In this document: positions 1 to 9,452 of the stretch, one piece after another | Layout of the letters: each line of letters starts with the position of its first letter | Numbering within the stretch: the first letter of the stretch is position 1 | Assembly: GCA_019359045.1 (NCBI GenBank) | Contig: JAHHIA010000001.1 | Span: forward strand, 1-64,000 | DNA: 64,000 nt | Reading direction: 5' to 3' | DNA from: Scytolyngbya sp. HA4215-MV1 | Lineage (GTDB): Bacteria > Cyanobacteriota > Cyanobacteriia > Leptolyngbyales > Leptolyngbyaceae | Program-made: the position numbers and the translations under genes | The notes under the pieces: generated by a model | The model's input: only the letters and a program-made list of their open reading frames with translations | What the model was told of the DNA's origin: nothing | The model's database searches: none

Positions 1-127
1 GGTAGGCACAGGGGAACAGCAGCACTCCAGACCAGCCTACGAAGACGAAACGATCGCGCTTTAGCCAGTCGTCGAGGATGTCGAACCACCCTCGTGCTGG
101 TTGCACGCGTCCGACGGCAATGGTCAT
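1..127 (-). CDS. psbD: Photosystem II D2 protein, 5' end only
   Basis: The reverse strand reads a start ATG at 127 and 42 codons before the window ends. The protein begins [10 protein letters not shown] and continues with [15 protein letters not shown] and [14 protein letters not shown], the strongly conserved N-terminus of D2. D2 pairs with D1 in the thylakoid membrane to form the photosystem II reaction centre. The first visible hydrophobic stretch is the start of transmembrane helix A. A GAGGA motif lies about eight bases upstream of the ATG and supports the start. The gene is divergent from ycf4. In cyanobacteria psbD is often co-transcribed with psbC, which would lie outside the window to the left. 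The gene is cut by the window edge, not broken. Confidence 0.97.
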   Translation of the reverse strand, partial: MTIAVGRVQPARGWFDILDDWLKRDRFVFVGWSGVLLFPCAY

Positions 128-737
128 GGGGTTAATCCTCTAGCTTTACTAAAATGACAGGGTTCCTAGAGTAGGTTAGTTAATATGTCTACATATAATA
201 GTGGAAATCACAAATTTTACAAACCGATACGTCCCTTCTCAGCAAATTTCTATTGTCAAGTTTGATTAACTATTGAAGAAGAATTCGTCTTCAAATAGTG
301 GATACGACCAACAAGAGACAAGTGCAGCAGTTGGGAGTGTTTGTCCTGATGGGCAAATTGTAATTTCCTATATGCACGGACACTGGTTCCCATTTTCTCC
401 CAAATGGGAGCAGTTGAGATTGAGTTTGAGGAATATGTCAGAATTCAAATTTTTTTAACTCCTTCTGCTGACAAGGGCTGATATTGTTCAGCGCTTTGAT
501 TCTTGAGAATTCTTTTGCTGAGAATTCTTGCCTCACAGTGGTTAAAAGCTTTTAAAATAAGGCTTGTGAGCTAATCTTGGCTCTCATTTTTGGGTTTGGT
601 TTACTTAAAACTGTATTCTCTCTGGTCTTTGCTAAATCTAGAGTCTGGGTTTGTAATTTAGATAAACTCCTGCGATTCAGATAAACTCAAGGGTGATTTA
701 GCAAATCGTTCGGTATATTTTTCAACCATAGTTTTCC
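128..737. other. Divergent psbD-ycf4 intergenic region
   Basis: About 610 bases separate the psbD start from the ycf4 start and must hold both promoters. The stretch is AT-rich. A TATAAT lies at 194-199 on the plus strand, but no well-spaced -35 hexamer accompanies it. A 61-codon frame at 273-458 starts with TTG, resembles nothing I know and is not called. No RNA gene or terminator is evident. Confidence 0.5.
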
Positions 738-1304
738 ATGACTGCAAAAACAACTTCTGAAGAGACTCGAATTCTGCATCAGTCAATCCTGGGTTCCCGT
801 CGGTTGAGTAATTACTGGTGGGCTACAGTGGTTTCTCTAGGAGGGATAGGTTTCTTATTGGCTGGGGTGTCGAGTTATCTTGGAGTAAATCTGATTCCCT
901 TCGTAGAATCCCCTCAGATTATTTTTCTCCCCCAGGGCTTGGCTATGAGCTTTTACGGCACAGCAGGTGTTTTGCTGGGGGCATATCTCTGGTTAGCAAT
1001 TCTGTGGGATTTGGGAGGTGGCTTCAATGAATTCAATCGGAAAACTGGTAAAGTTACGATTTTTCGCTGGGGTTTTCCGGGAAAAAATCGCAAAGTAGAA
1101 GCGACTTACCCGATCGAAGAAATTCAGTCGATTAGGGTGGTATTGCAAGAGGGGATTAATCCTAAGCGATCGCTGTATTTGCGAGTGAAGGGCAGGCGGG
1201 ATATTCCTCTGACGCGCGTTGGTCAACCTCTTCCCTTATCAGAGTTGGAGAATCAAGGAGCTGAGTTAGCTCGATTTTTGCAGGTGCCTCTGGAAGGGCT
1301 ATAG
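738..1304 (+). CDS. ycf4: Photosystem I assembly protein Ycf4
   Basis: This 188-residue protein has the Ycf4 plan: a short N-terminus, two transmembrane segments (about residues 26-48 and 66-88) and a hydrophilic C-terminal half that faces the cytoplasm or stroma. Motifs typical of the family include ILGSRRLSNYWWA near residue 17, FYGTAGVLLGAYLW near 72 and GFNEFNRKTGKVTIFRWGFP near 94. Ycf4 is a thylakoid scaffold that helps assemble photosystem I, and its length is normal for the family. The start ATG at 738 precedes the conserved N-terminus directly; the Shine-Dalgarno is weak. It lies divergently beside psbD, so both photosystems are represented in one small cluster. Confidence 0.95.
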   Translation: MTAKTTSEETRILHQSILGSRRLSNYWWATVVSLGGIGFLLAGVSSYLGVNLIPFVESPQIIFLPQGLAMSFYGTAGVLLGAYLWLAILWDLGGGFNEFNRKTGKVTIFRWGFPGKNRKVEATYPIEEIQSIRVVLQEGINPKRSLYLRVKGRRDIPLTRVGQPLPLSELENQGAELARFLQVPLEGL

Positions 1305-1589
1305 GTTCAATTTGGGTTGAAAAGGTTAGGATCATCCGCGTAGTGTGGCGAATTGATGATTAAATGCCGTTTATTTCCCCAAAAGTTGTGAGGCAGTTTG
1401 GCTTTTTATTCAACCTGCTCTATCCATTCTTTGTGCACAAGCGATCGGGTCTGACTTGAGTCGTTGGATCGATTAGCAGGGTGGAGTTTTGCCTGCGCTC
1501 CCTGTTCAATGTGAGTTTTCTAGAGTTTCCATCTGCGCGTGGTGCAGCATTTCAAAATTTAGGACATCTATTTAACAAGGTGATTGACG

Positions 1590-2378
1590 ATGTTGAACAA
1601 GATTTCGCGCTGGTTAGGCGCTTTTTTGGTCATTGGCGCGTTGCTGTTGACAGGGTGTACCTCCCCAGAAACCACATCTTCTTCCACACCCACCAATTTA
1701 GCTACTAACACTCCTCCTACGGCTGAAAGCAGCAGCACGGTGATGACAAACCCCACCAATGCCCCTCAGATTGCAGGTATGCCCAGATTGGAGGGTAAAG
1801 CAACAGTGGTAATGGTCGTCAAGGGTGCGCCTATCACAATCGAAGTGGATGGCACCGATGCACCGATTACTGCGGGTAATTTTGTTGATTTGGTCAAGCA
1901 AGGTGTTTACAACGGTTCGATGTTCCATCGGGTGGTGCGAGAGCCGCAACCCTTTGTCGTGCAGGGAGGAGATCCGCAGAGCAAAGATCCGAATTTTCCA
2001 CCAGCCATGTTGGGCACGGGAAGTTTTGTTGATCCAATCACTAAACAACCTCGTTACATTCCCTTAGAAATTAAGCCAGAAGGCAGCGAACAGCCGATTT
2101 ATAGTCAGGTATTTCGGGATGCTGGGGTGACTGCGAAACCCAAGTTGAAGCACACACGCGGAGCCGTCGCGATGGCGCGATCGGCCAATCCAGATTCTGC
2201 TTCCGCTCAATTTTATTTTGCTCTGGCAGATTTGGATTTTCTAGATGGTAACTATGCCGTCTTTGGGTATGTAACTGAGGGCATGGATACAGTAGACAAA
2301 GTGCAGCAAGGCGATCGTATCCAGTCTGCTGAAGTGACCAAAGGCCTGGAAAATCTCAAAGTTGCTGGAAAGTCCTAA
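1590..2378 (+). CDS. Cyclophilin-type peptidyl-prolyl cis-trans isomerase, lipoprotein
   Basis: The ATG at 1590 gives a 262-residue protein; an in-frame TTG two codons earlier is less likely. Residues 1-23 form a lipoprotein signal ending in LLLTGC, so Cys23 should be lipidated. A Ser/Thr-rich linker follows to about residue 70. The cyclophilin fold then shows FHRVVREPQPFVVQGGDPQ and, later, GAVAMARSANPDSASAQFYF, which match the catalytic Arg and Gln regions of the family. Such enzymes speed prolyl isomerisation during folding of exported proteins, here probably in the periplasm or thylakoid lumen. A strong hairpin follows the stop codon, so the gene appears monocistronic. Confidence 0.93.
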   Translation: MLNKISRWLGAFLVIGALLLTGCTSPETTSSSTPTNLATNTPPTAESSSTVMTNPTNAPQIAGMPRLEGKATVVMVVKGAPITIEVDGTDAPITAGNFVDLVKQGVYNGSMFHRVVREPQPFVVQGGDPQSKDPNFPPAMLGTGSFVDPITKQPRYIPLEIKPEGSEQPIYSQVFRDAGVTAKPKLKHTRGAVAMARSANPDSASAQFYFALADLDFLDGNYAVFGYVTEGMDTVDKVQQGDRIQSAEVTKGLENLKVAGKS

Positions 2379-2397
2379 ATCAGAAAAATTGTGAATT

Positions 2398-2449
2398 TTG
2401 AGTTGTGAGCAGTGGGTTTTGAAAGCAAAGTTCACTGCTCACAACTCAA
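2398..2449 (+). terminator. Intrinsic terminator or attenuator between PPIase and KAS
   Basis: The arms 2398-2414 (TTGAGTTGTGAGCAGTG) and 2433-2449 pair perfectly over 17 bases with an 18-base loop, and a T-rich stretch follows at 2450-2459. It lies 19 bases after the isomerase stop and ends 10 bases before the ketoacyl synthase ATG. It could stop readthrough or restrict expression of the synthase. Confidence 0.75.
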
Positions 2450-2459
2450 TCTTGTTTTT

Positions 2460-3590
2460 ATGGAAGTTGTGGTTACTGGGATTGGATTGAGTTCGGCATT
2501 GGGCAATTTGACAAAGACTTGGAAACGGTTGTTGTCAGGGGAATCTGCACTCTATCGACGGCAACCCTTTGTTGAATTGGTGCCCCGTCCTTTAGGATTG
2601 ATTGCTGATCACCCTTCTAATCTTCTAACCATCACCCATCAGATTGTTGCTGATGCCATGATCGATGCTGGTTTAACTTTACCCTTGAATGATTGTGGGG
2701 TTGTAGTTGGTTCCAGCCGGGCACAACAGGCACAGTGGGAAACGTTGGCAAAGCAATTACAAACCACACCCGACGATCTGGATCTGACACACTGGCTAGA
2801 GACCTTGCCCCATGCTGCTGCGATCGCTACGGCTCGATACTTGGGCACAGAGGAGACGGTGCTAGCACCGATGGCAGCTTGTGCAACTGGACTTTGGGCG
2901 ATCGCGCAGGCGTGGATTTTGCTACAAACAGGGCAATGCCAGCGAGTGATTGCAGGCGCTGTCGAGGCACCGATCACCCCCTTGACCCTGACTGGATTTC
3001 AGCAAATGGGTGCACTGGCAGAAACAGGAGTGTATCCCTTCGATCGTCATCGTCAAGGGTTAGCGTTGGGTGAAGGGGGCGCTGTGCTGGTGCTGGAAAC
3101 TGCCGAACTCGCGAAGCAGCGCTCAGCGAAGGTTTATGGACGAGTCCTGGGATTTGGGTTGACGGCGGATGGCTATCACGTCAGTGCCCCCGACCCAGTG
3201 GGTTGGAGCGCCATTTCTGCGGTCAAACACTGTTTAGATCGCAGTTGCCTGGAAATGCATGACATTGACTACATCCACGCCCATGGCACGGCAACTCAGC
3301 TCAACGATCGCAATGAAGCTCGATTAATCCAACATCTTTTCCCCGCCGGTGTGCCTGTGAGTTCCACCAAAGGTGCGACCGGACACACGATCGGGGCATC
3401 AGGAGCGATCGGGGCAGCGTTTTGTTTGATGGCACTCGAGCAGCAACAATTACCACCCTGCATTGGACTTCAGCAACCTGAATTTGAATTAGATCTGATC
3501 ACCGCTCCCCGCTCAGTAACCGTTCGTCATAGCCTTTGCTTCAGCTTTGGTTTTGGGGGACAAAATGCCGTCGTTGCCTTTGGCTCGTAA
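2460..3590 (+). CDS. Beta-ketoacyl-ACP synthase family protein
   Basis: Translation from the ATG at 2460 gives 376 residues beginning MEVVVTGIGLSSALG, the usual start of FabF/FabB thiolase folds; the upstream in-frame TTG at 2412 would run through the terminator stem. The Cys-His-His triad is visible: Cys141 in MAACATG, His275 in YIHAHGTATQLND and His309 in KGATGHTIGASG. The enzyme should condense an acyl thioester with malonyl-ACP in fatty-acid or related synthesis. At 376 residues it is shorter than canonical FabF (about 415), and it is not next to acpP or fabD, so it is probably a second, accessory synthase. Its acyl specificity cannot be read from sequence. Confidence 0.9.
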   Translation: MEVVVTGIGLSSALGNLTKTWKRLLSGESALYRRQPFVELVPRPLGLIADHPSNLLTITHQIVADAMIDAGLTLPLNDCGVVVGSSRAQQAQWETLAKQLQTTPDDLDLTHWLETLPHAAAIATARYLGTEETVLAPMAACATGLWAIAQAWILLQTGQCQRVIAGAVEAPITPLTLTGFQQMGALAETGVYPFDRHRQGLALGEGGAVLVLETAELAKQRSAKVYGRVLGFGLTADGYHVSAPDPVGWSAISAVKHCLDRSCLEMHDIDYIHAHGTATQLNDRNEARLIQHLFPAGVPVSSTKGATGHTIGASGAIGAAFCLMALEQQQLPPCIGLQQPEFELDLITAPRSVTVRHSLCFSFGFGGQNAVVAFGS

Positions 3591-3657
3591 AGCCCAATTG
3601 AGAGTTGAAGGATTGCGGTTAGTGGAGAGGACTCTTTAGAAATATACAGAGCGCCCT

Positions 3658-5133
3658 TTATCTTCTCAAATCCAGGAAGCCACTGTAAGCCTCCATGCCA
3701 TGTTCACTGATATCTAAACCCCGGATCTCTTGATTGGGCGTGACTCGAATGCCGATCGTGCTTTTCAACAGCAACCAAACGGACAAGGCAAACAGAATGG
3801 TAAACCCCCCCACTGCTAAAACACCAATCAGTTGATTGAAAAGCTGCTGTAAATCTCCACCCAACAAAACACCCATCTGCGGTCCAGTTCCTTCGCCATA
3901 CCAGGGAAAGACGTTAGGTCCAGCACTGAATAACCCCACCGCAAGGGTGCCCCAAACTCCACAGACCAGGTGAACCGAAACGGCTCCAACGGGATCATCA
4001 ATTTTTAGACGATCGAGAAACGTGACCGAAAAGACGACGATCGCCCCAGCCAAAAAACCAATAATTGCCCCGCTACTAGTTGCAACAAACGCACAGGAGG
4101 CTGTGATTCCCACTAATCCAGCCAGAATCCCGTTGATAATCATAGATAAGTCAGGTTTGCCTAAATAGAGCCAGGAAGTCATCGTTGCGCCAATTCCTCC
4201 CATTGCTGCAGCCATATTTGTTGTCACGAGGATATGACCAATTTCCATAGGGTTGGCAGAGAGGGTAGAACCGGGATTGAAGCCAAACCAACCCATCCAC
4301 AAAATCAGACACCCTAGAGTTGAAATTGCCAAATTGTGACCAGGCATGGCAATTCCCAACCCATTTTTGTAGCGATCGATGCGGGGACCCAACAACATCG
4401 CCCCAATTAAGCCAGCCCATCCCCCGACCGAATGCACCACTGTAGATCCCGCAAAATCCCAAAATCCCAATTTTGCTAGCCACCCACCGCCCCAGATCCA
4501 ATGCCCCGTTGTGGAATAAGAAATTCCTACCAATAGCAAACTGAAAATAAAAAAGGCAAGAAATTTAATTCGTTCTGCCACGGCTCCAGAGACGATCGTG
4601 GCAGCAGTTCCAGCAAACGCCAGCTGAAAGAAAAACTTCACATTGAGTGGAATCCCTGCCCACTTCAGAGATTGAAAAGCGCCAGCGTAGGCATCTCCGG
4701 TCAAAGGGCTGTTATCCAGTCCATGCAAAAAAAAGCCCTCTTGACCAAAGTAAGGGGTGCCATTGCCATACATCAGGGCAAACCCGATCGCCCAATAGGC
4801 AGCCGTAGACAGTGCAAACACAATCAAGTTTTTGGCGAGTAGGTTTACCGCATTTTTGCTGCGACAGAATCCCGTTTCCAACATGCAAAATCCCGCATTC
4901 ATGAAGAAGACGAGAATGCCGGTAAAAATCACCCAGATGGTATCGAGCACCACGCGTACATCTGGCGGAATACCGACCGAGGCAGCTTCGATCGCGAACC
5001 CTGCCGAACCCGATATCAACACAAAAACGATCGTCAGAGCCAATATTATCCACCGACCCAGAAATCGTTTGGGATTGATCCGAAAAAGCTTTGGGCAGAA
5101 CAATTTTGGTCTTAGATGCCGAAACTTGGGCAT
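3658..5133 (-). CDS. amt: Ammonium transporter (Amt family)
   Basis: The ATG at 5133 gives 491 residues; a TTG at 5169 would add 12. An N-terminal hydrophobic segment ending near ISGSAGFAIEA looks like a signal sequence. About eleven transmembrane helices follow. Family markers are FFMNAGFCMLETGFCRSKN, the first pore histidine in STVVHSVGGWAGL and the second in VSVHLVCGVWGTLAVG. Amt proteins form trimers that bring ammonium or ammonia through the plasma membrane. The gene stands alone and converges on the ketoacyl synthase gene. No glnB/glnK lies beside it. In cyanobacteria amt genes are often under NtcA control, but I did not find a clear GTA-N8-TAC site upstream. Confidence 0.95.
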   Translation of the reverse strand: MPKFRHLRPKLFCPKLFRINPKRFLGRWIILALTIVFVLISGSAGFAIEAASVGIPPDVRVVLDTIWVIFTGILVFFMNAGFCMLETGFCRSKNAVNLLAKNLIVFALSTAAYWAIGFALMYGNGTPYFGQEGFFLHGLDNSPLTGDAYAGAFQSLKWAGIPLNVKFFFQLAFAGTAATIVSGAVAERIKFLAFFIFSLLLVGISYSTTGHWIWGGGWLAKLGFWDFAGSTVVHSVGGWAGLIGAMLLGPRIDRYKNGLGIAMPGHNLAISTLGCLILWMGWFGFNPGSTLSANPMEIGHILVTTNMAAAMGGIGATMTSWLYLGKPDLSMIINGILAGLVGITASCAFVATSSGAIIGFLAGAIVVFSVTFLDRLKIDDPVGAVSVHLVCGVWGTLAVGLFSAGPNVFPWYGEGTGPQMGVLLGGDLQQLFNQLIGVLAVGGFTILFALSVWLLLKSTIGIRVTPNQEIRGLDISEHGMEAYSGFLDLRR

Positions 5134-5847
5134 GGATATGCAGTGCCTTCCAACAACGGTATTAAGCAAGAAATAAAGAGATGCGACGAGCCTGTCAAGT
5201 CGGAAGCACCCATCCCACCTGACTTAAATGAGCCGATTAAGCCAAGATTTGATCCAAACTTTAACCTGAACTTTGACTCAAACTTTGATTCCAACAATGA
5301 TTTAATCAATACGGCTCAATTAACGCGATTTGGTCCCGCTCTTCAGCCCTTTGCCAACCCTCTTCAGACTGACCCGGGCAAATCTCCGGATGCATCCTCT
5401 GATACGATTTACCGGATTCAATCTGGATAGTATTGTTATGAAAACTTGGAAATAGGGGTCAGCATGGGTATATTGTTGAGGCACTTTTGCGTTCAGATTG
5501 TTTTAACATGCTCTTAAAGGGGAATTGCTATTTCTCTCTTCCCGTGTTTTTTTAACAAAAACTTCCTGACTTTTTTGTATTCAAACTGCCATTTGCCTGC
5601 AAGATTATTCTGAATCTTTAGGATTGGTGCTCATGAACCAGCGTTCCCCTTGGCTTTTTCACTGCGAAGCTGACAAAGATGCCCGATCGCCATTGAAAGT
5701 GAAAAATTTAATCCATCAGGTTTAAGTCAATATCTGGCAACATATCCGGCGATTCCAATCTCCCAGATTCATCAACGGAACAAACCGATCAACAAGGATC
5801 GATTGAGTGGTGCACCTACTGTAGCCCTACACACTGAAGGAACTCGT
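5134..5847. other. Intergenic region, no gene supported
   Basis: This 0.7 kb separates the divergent amt and receiver-protein genes. Frames here (for example 5116-5430) overlap amt upstream sequence and show no family signature. The stretch 5240-5300 carries short imperfect repeats of AACTTTGA-like units. A 30-codon frame starting near 5633 is unsupported. Confidence 0.5.
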
Positions 5848-6582
5848 ATGGCTGATTCGCAGAAACTTGTTTTGATGGTGCAACCCACCCGGCTTCAGGG
5901 GTTAATTTGGCAATCTGTATTGAAATCTCAGCAAATCTCCGTGATTTGGGAGACGCCAGACACCAATTTGATTGACAACATCAATCTTCTGAAAGAGGCG
6001 GAGCTGACGTTGCCGGATCTCCTATTGGTCGATGTTAAGGTGCCAGACTTTAATCCTTATGAATTTTGTCGCTGGTGTCGAGAAAACCATCCTAGTGTCA
6101 AGGTTGTTCTGACTGATGTTTCAGTGAAAGAAATTTCACGATACGAACGACGTTGGGCAATTTACCAGGGCGCTGCGGACTTGCTCCCAGGGTTTCAGCG
6201 TGAGAATCTGGTCAGTAGCGTAGCTTCTTCGGTGAAGCGCGTGTTGGAAGTGATGGATAGTTATCCGCTGAATAATGGTGCGCTGATTTCGGTCTTGCTC
6301 TCCATGAAGCGACAGTTGGAATCTCGCATGAGCGATCGCCCGTCTCTGCCGGTTAAACCCGCCGTGATCACTGCGGTAGTGGCAAATGATCCGAAGGCGT
6401 TTGTCCAGAAGGCGCTTGAGAAAGATGCCGCTCCCCTATCCAGTCCTCAGGGATCGCCTTTGAAAGAAACCGAAGAAGTGGTGATTCAACCCGCAGTCAC
6501 TTCCAATGTGTCCTTACCCCAGCAGGGCATTCGGGAAGAAGATCCCCCGCCCGTTCGCCGCTATCGTGGTGTGACCTATTAG
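5848..6582 (+). CDS. Response-regulator receiver-like protein
   Basis: The ATG at 5848 follows GAAGGA at a good distance and gives 244 residues beginning MADSQKLVLMVQPTRLQGLIW. The N-terminal 130 residues resemble a CheY-like receiver: a beta strand near VLMVQP, LPDLLLVDVKVPDFNPYEFC with a candidate phosphoacceptor Asp in LLLVD, and VKVVLTD. The usual N-terminal acidic pair is missing, so normal phosphorylation is doubtful. The C-terminal 100 residues are low-complexity and end in RRYRGVTY, which resembles the YRGVxY motif that opens DUF4278 proteins of cyanobacteria. No output domain is recognisable and no kinase is adjacent. It may act as a signalling partner rather than a DNA binder. Confidence 0.72.
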   Translation: MADSQKLVLMVQPTRLQGLIWQSVLKSQQISVIWETPDTNLIDNINLLKEAELTLPDLLLVDVKVPDFNPYEFCRWCRENHPSVKVVLTDVSVKEISRYERRWAIYQGAADLLPGFQRENLVSSVASSVKRVLEVMDSYPLNNGALISVLLSMKRQLESRMSDRPSLPVKPAVITAVVANDPKAFVQKALEKDAAPLSSPQGSPLKETEEVVIQPAVTSNVSLPQQGIREEDPPPVRRYRGVTY

Positions 6583-6706
6583 CAATTTCCTGCAATGTTC
6601 TGTTAATTATGTGTTCGTAGGATTTTGAATTGGATTGAACCAGACGATCGAGGAATTGGGTCAATCTTCGCTAAGGTGAAGGAGACGCTCTCATGCTGAA
6701 TTGGTC

Positions 6707-7552
6707 ATGCAAGATTTCAAACAGGAGATCGATCGCTACGGTGCTAGAGATCTAGAGCAGCGAAAACATTGGTATTCTCCGGCTGCGGAAGCCTATCACC
6801 GGGCTAGACCCCGTTATCCTCAGGCATTAATCCAACAGGTGTTTGAAATCGCCCAGCTTTCCCGTCACTCCAAAATTTTAGAAGTGGGCTGTGGACCTGC
6901 CACTGCCACCACGGCGATCGCCCAACTGGGCTGTCCCACGCTTGCCCTAGAGCCTAATCCAGCCTTTTATCGACTTGCCCAGCAAAATTGCATTCCCTAT
7001 CCGAATGTTGAGCTGCTCAATACTTCTTTTGAAGAATGGATACCCGATACAGAACCCTTCGACGCAGTGATTGCTGCCAGCTCATTTCATTGGATTCCAG
7101 CAGCAGTCGGCTATCCCAAAGCCGCTCGTATTTTGTCAGAACAAGGTTACTTGATTCTGCTGTGGAATAAAGAGCTGCAACCGACTGAGGCGGTGTATCA
7201 GCACTTGCAAGCTGTTTATCAACGACATGCCCCTGCCCTGGCTCGCTACGAAACTCAGGCAGAACAAGAAGAAATCTTGCGAAAATTGGGGCAACTCATG
7301 ATGGATTCTGGTTACTTTCAAACTGTGATCACAGAACAGGTCAAAGTCGAAGTGACCTACACCGTCGATGACTATCTCACTCTACTGAATACCTACTCGC
7401 CCTACCTCAAGCTAGAGCCATCTATCCAAAAATCATTGTTTGCAGAATTGCGGGAAACTATCACGCAGATATCTGGCAATACCCTGGATCTTTCCTATCT
7501 TTCTGCATTTCATATTGCCTCCAAAAATCCGACTGCCTCCCAGAATGAGTAG
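6707..7552 (+). CDS. Class I SAM-dependent methyltransferase
   Basis: The ATG at 6707 gives 281 residues. Motif I is KILEVGCGPATAT (about residues 50-62), followed by LALEPNP after the second strand and FDAVIAASSFHWIP, the pattern of Methyltransf_11-type enzymes. The fold binds S-adenosylmethionine; the substrate is unknown. The C-terminal region is helical. A strong AAGGAGA at 6678-6684 is better spaced for an out-of-frame ATG at 6693, so the true start could be a nearby alternative codon such as TTG 6701. It sits 49 bases before the aldo/keto reductase on the same strand and may share its transcript. Confidence 0.85.
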   Translation: MQDFKQEIDRYGARDLEQRKHWYSPAAEAYHRARPRYPQALIQQVFEIAQLSRHSKILEVGCGPATATTAIAQLGCPTLALEPNPAFYRLAQQNCIPYPNVELLNTSFEEWIPDTEPFDAVIAASSFHWIPAAVGYPKAARILSEQGYLILLWNKELQPTEAVYQHLQAVYQRHAPALARYETQAEQEEILRKLGQLMMDSGYFQTVITEQVKVEVTYTVDDYLTLLNTYSPYLKLEPSIQKSLFAELRETITQISGNTLDLSYLSAFHIASKNPTASQNE

Positions 7553-7601
7553 TCGGGGCGAAAATGGGTGTGTGTCCTGATTGAGGGTTGAGTTTTTGTC
7601 C

Positions 7602-8735
7602 ATGCACTATCGTCCCTTTGGTAAAACCCAGCGGTTGCTTTCTGTCTTTACCTTGGGGACGATGCGCTATCTGTCCTCTGAAGAAAATGCCGTGGCAACC
7701 GTACAGCAAGCGGTTTCGCTCGGCGTCAATCATCTGGAAACAGCGCGAGGGTATGGCAAAAGTGAGCAGTATTTGGGTGCAGCTTTGCAGAGCAGATTGC
7801 CCCTAACCCGTGATCAACTTTGCATTACCACCAAGCTGCCACCAACCGCCGATGCAGCACAAATGGAGCGTTGGATTGATGAATCGCTAGAACGATTGAA
7901 TTTAGATTATTTAGACTGTTTGGCAATTCATGGACTCAATACCTGGGAGCATCTGGCATGGGTGCAAGCAGCCGATGGCTGTATGCAAGCCGTGCAACGG
8001 GCTGTGGCAGATGGGCGCGTGCAGCATGTGGGCTTTTCAACCCATGGTTTTTTGGAACTGATTCTGGCTGCGATCGCGACAGATTTATTTGAATTTGTCA
8101 ATTTGCATTACACTTACTTTTTTCAGCGTCATGGCGCAGCCGTAGAACTGGCGCATCAAAAAGGAATGGGCGTTTTAATTATCTCACCCGCTGACAAAGG
8201 TGGGTTGCTTTATACTCCTTCGCAAACCTTATCAGCATTGTGTGCGCCGCTTTCTCCCCTGGAATTTAACTATCGCTTTTTGCTCAGCGATCGCCGAATT
8301 ACCACTCTAAGCCTGGGAGCTGCAAATCCTGCCGAAGTGGCTCCCTCTCTTCAGTTCGCCGATCGCACTGATTCTCTGACCTTGGTAGAGCAGCAAATCC
8401 TGGAACGATTGCAATCTCACCAGTCTGCAACCCTTGCCACCGATCTGTGCAGCCAGTGTTACGCCTGTTTGCCCTGTCCCGAAGAAATTCATATCCCAGA
8501 AGTGTTGCGGTTACGCAATTTGACGATCGCCTACGACATGACCCAATTTGGGCAGTATCGCTACCGGATGTTTGAAAACGCTGGACATTGGTTTCCGGGA
8601 AATCGTGCCGATCGTTGTACTGAATGTGGGGATTGTCTACCTCGCTGCCCCAATGCACTCAATATTCCTAAACTGCTAGAAGAGACTCATGCTCGGTTGC
8701 AAGGCACAGGGCGGCGACGGCTTTGGGATATTTAA
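7602..8735 (+). CDS. Aldo/keto reductase with C-terminal [4Fe-4S] ferredoxin-like domain
   Basis: The ATG at 7602 starts MHYRPFGKTQRLLSVFTLGT and yields 377 residues. The TIM-barrel reductase part shows RGYGKSEQYLG (candidate catalytic Tyr), CITTKLPP (Lys) and CLAIHGL (His). The C-terminal 100 residues contain two cysteine clusters, LCSQCYACLPCPEE and CTECGDCLPRCPNAL, the arrangement of a ferredoxin-like iron-sulfur module. This two-domain form is common in cyanobacteria, but its substrate is not established. It probably reduces a carbonyl with NADPH or passes electrons via the cluster. It follows the methyltransferase in the same direction. Confidence 0.9.
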   Translation: MHYRPFGKTQRLLSVFTLGTMRYLSSEENAVATVQQAVSLGVNHLETARGYGKSEQYLGAALQSRLPLTRDQLCITTKLPPTADAAQMERWIDESLERLNLDYLDCLAIHGLNTWEHLAWVQAADGCMQAVQRAVADGRVQHVGFSTHGFLELILAAIATDLFEFVNLHYTYFFQRHGAAVELAHQKGMGVLIISPADKGGLLYTPSQTLSALCAPLSPLEFNYRFLLSDRRITTLSLGAANPAEVAPSLQFADRTDSLTLVEQQILERLQSHQSATLATDLCSQCYACLPCPEEIHIPEVLRLRNLTIAYDMTQFGQYRYRMFENAGHWFPGNRADRCTECGDCLPRCPNALNIPKLLEETHARLQGTGRRRLWDI

Positions 8736-8760
8736 GTAAAAATCATTTTTCGGGACTACG

Positions 8761-8803
8761 AATACTTTTAAAATCTTCTCGCAGTCAGGCTTTTAAAAGT
8801 ATT
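8761..8803 (+). terminator. AT-rich hairpin after the aldo/keto reductase
   Basis: AATACTTTTAAAA at 8761-8773 pairs perfectly with TTTTAAAAGTATT at 8791-8803 over a 17-base loop. It lies 25 bases past the reductase stop and may terminate the transcript, although no long T-run follows. Confidence 0.5.
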
Positions 8804-8945
8804 AATAACTTCTTTTAAAAGCACGACAAAAGATTTTTTCGCTTCGTCACAATTTTAAACGTTCAGTCACGACAAGATCGACCAATTTAGACTACCTTAT
8901 AGTTTTACCCAATGTGGGGCATTCCTGATCGAGTCACTGAGTCCT

Positions 8946-9452
8946 ATGAAAACTATGGAATCGAACCGTGCCAAAACATATCGAAATGCGATTGAATCAC
9001 TGGTTGTAGAGGAAGTTGAGCGACAGTTGCAACGATTGCCCTCGCGTTTGAGTGGCTATCTCAACCGCACCGAAGTGATTGCTTATGCCCTCAATCGTTT
9101 GCCTGCTCTATACGCAACTAGCGAACGGGGCTGGCAACAACAAAGATTGCGCGGCAAAAATGAGCTGGGGAACCAAATTGTGACAGCTGTTCGTCAAGCT
9201 ATTGCAGCAGTGCAGCGAGATCCCCTCCGTGCAGTCAAACCTTTACCGCCAATCGATGCGATCGAACCTGACTCGGCGTTACAAAGTCTTAGAGACCTTT
9301 TACGACGTGAGGATTTGTCTTGGCGCAATATGGTTGATGTGGTCGAACAAACACTCGTTAAAACCGCACGGGGAGAAATCACCTGGCGCAAACGAGAAAA
9401 CTCTGCCTACGGTCATACTTATGATTGGTCGGATGGTCGTTATCGGTTTTAG
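8946..9452 (+). CDS. ComFB family protein (late competence development)
   Basis: This 168-residue protein carries the ComFB domain: AIESLVVEEVERQLQRLPSR, YLNRTEVIAYALNRLPALYA and TSERGWQQQ are typical. The second half (RREDLSWRNMVDVVEQTLVK) is helical. In Bacillus the name comes from the comF locus; cyanobacterial ComFB proteins have been reported as cyclic-di-GMP receptors that influence competence or cell size, so a signalling role is plausible. The ATG at 8946 is followed by a second at 8955. Its last bases overlap the start of the next gene, which suggests co-transcription. Confidence 0.88.
   Translation: MKTMESNRAKTYRNAIESLVVEEVERQLQRLPSRLSGYLNRTEVIAYALNRLPALYATSERGWQQQRLRGKNELGNQIVTAVRQAIAAVQRDPLRAVKPLPPIDAIEPDSALQSLRDLLRREDLSWRNMVDVVEQTLVKTARGEITWRKRENSAYGHTYDWSDGRYRF

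Noticed and set aside
273-458. 61-codon frame between psbD and ycf4
   Set aside because: TTG start, no ribosome site, no family resemblance and a position in a promoter region.
5116-5430. 104-codon plus-strand frame
   Set aside because: It overlaps the amt N-terminus in antisense, and its content comes from short AACTTTGA-like repeats.
9202-9420. Upstream extension of the secreted-protein frame through the ComFB gene
   Set aside because: The ComFB frame is well supported; the extension is its shadow. The start is more likely at 9421 or 9433.
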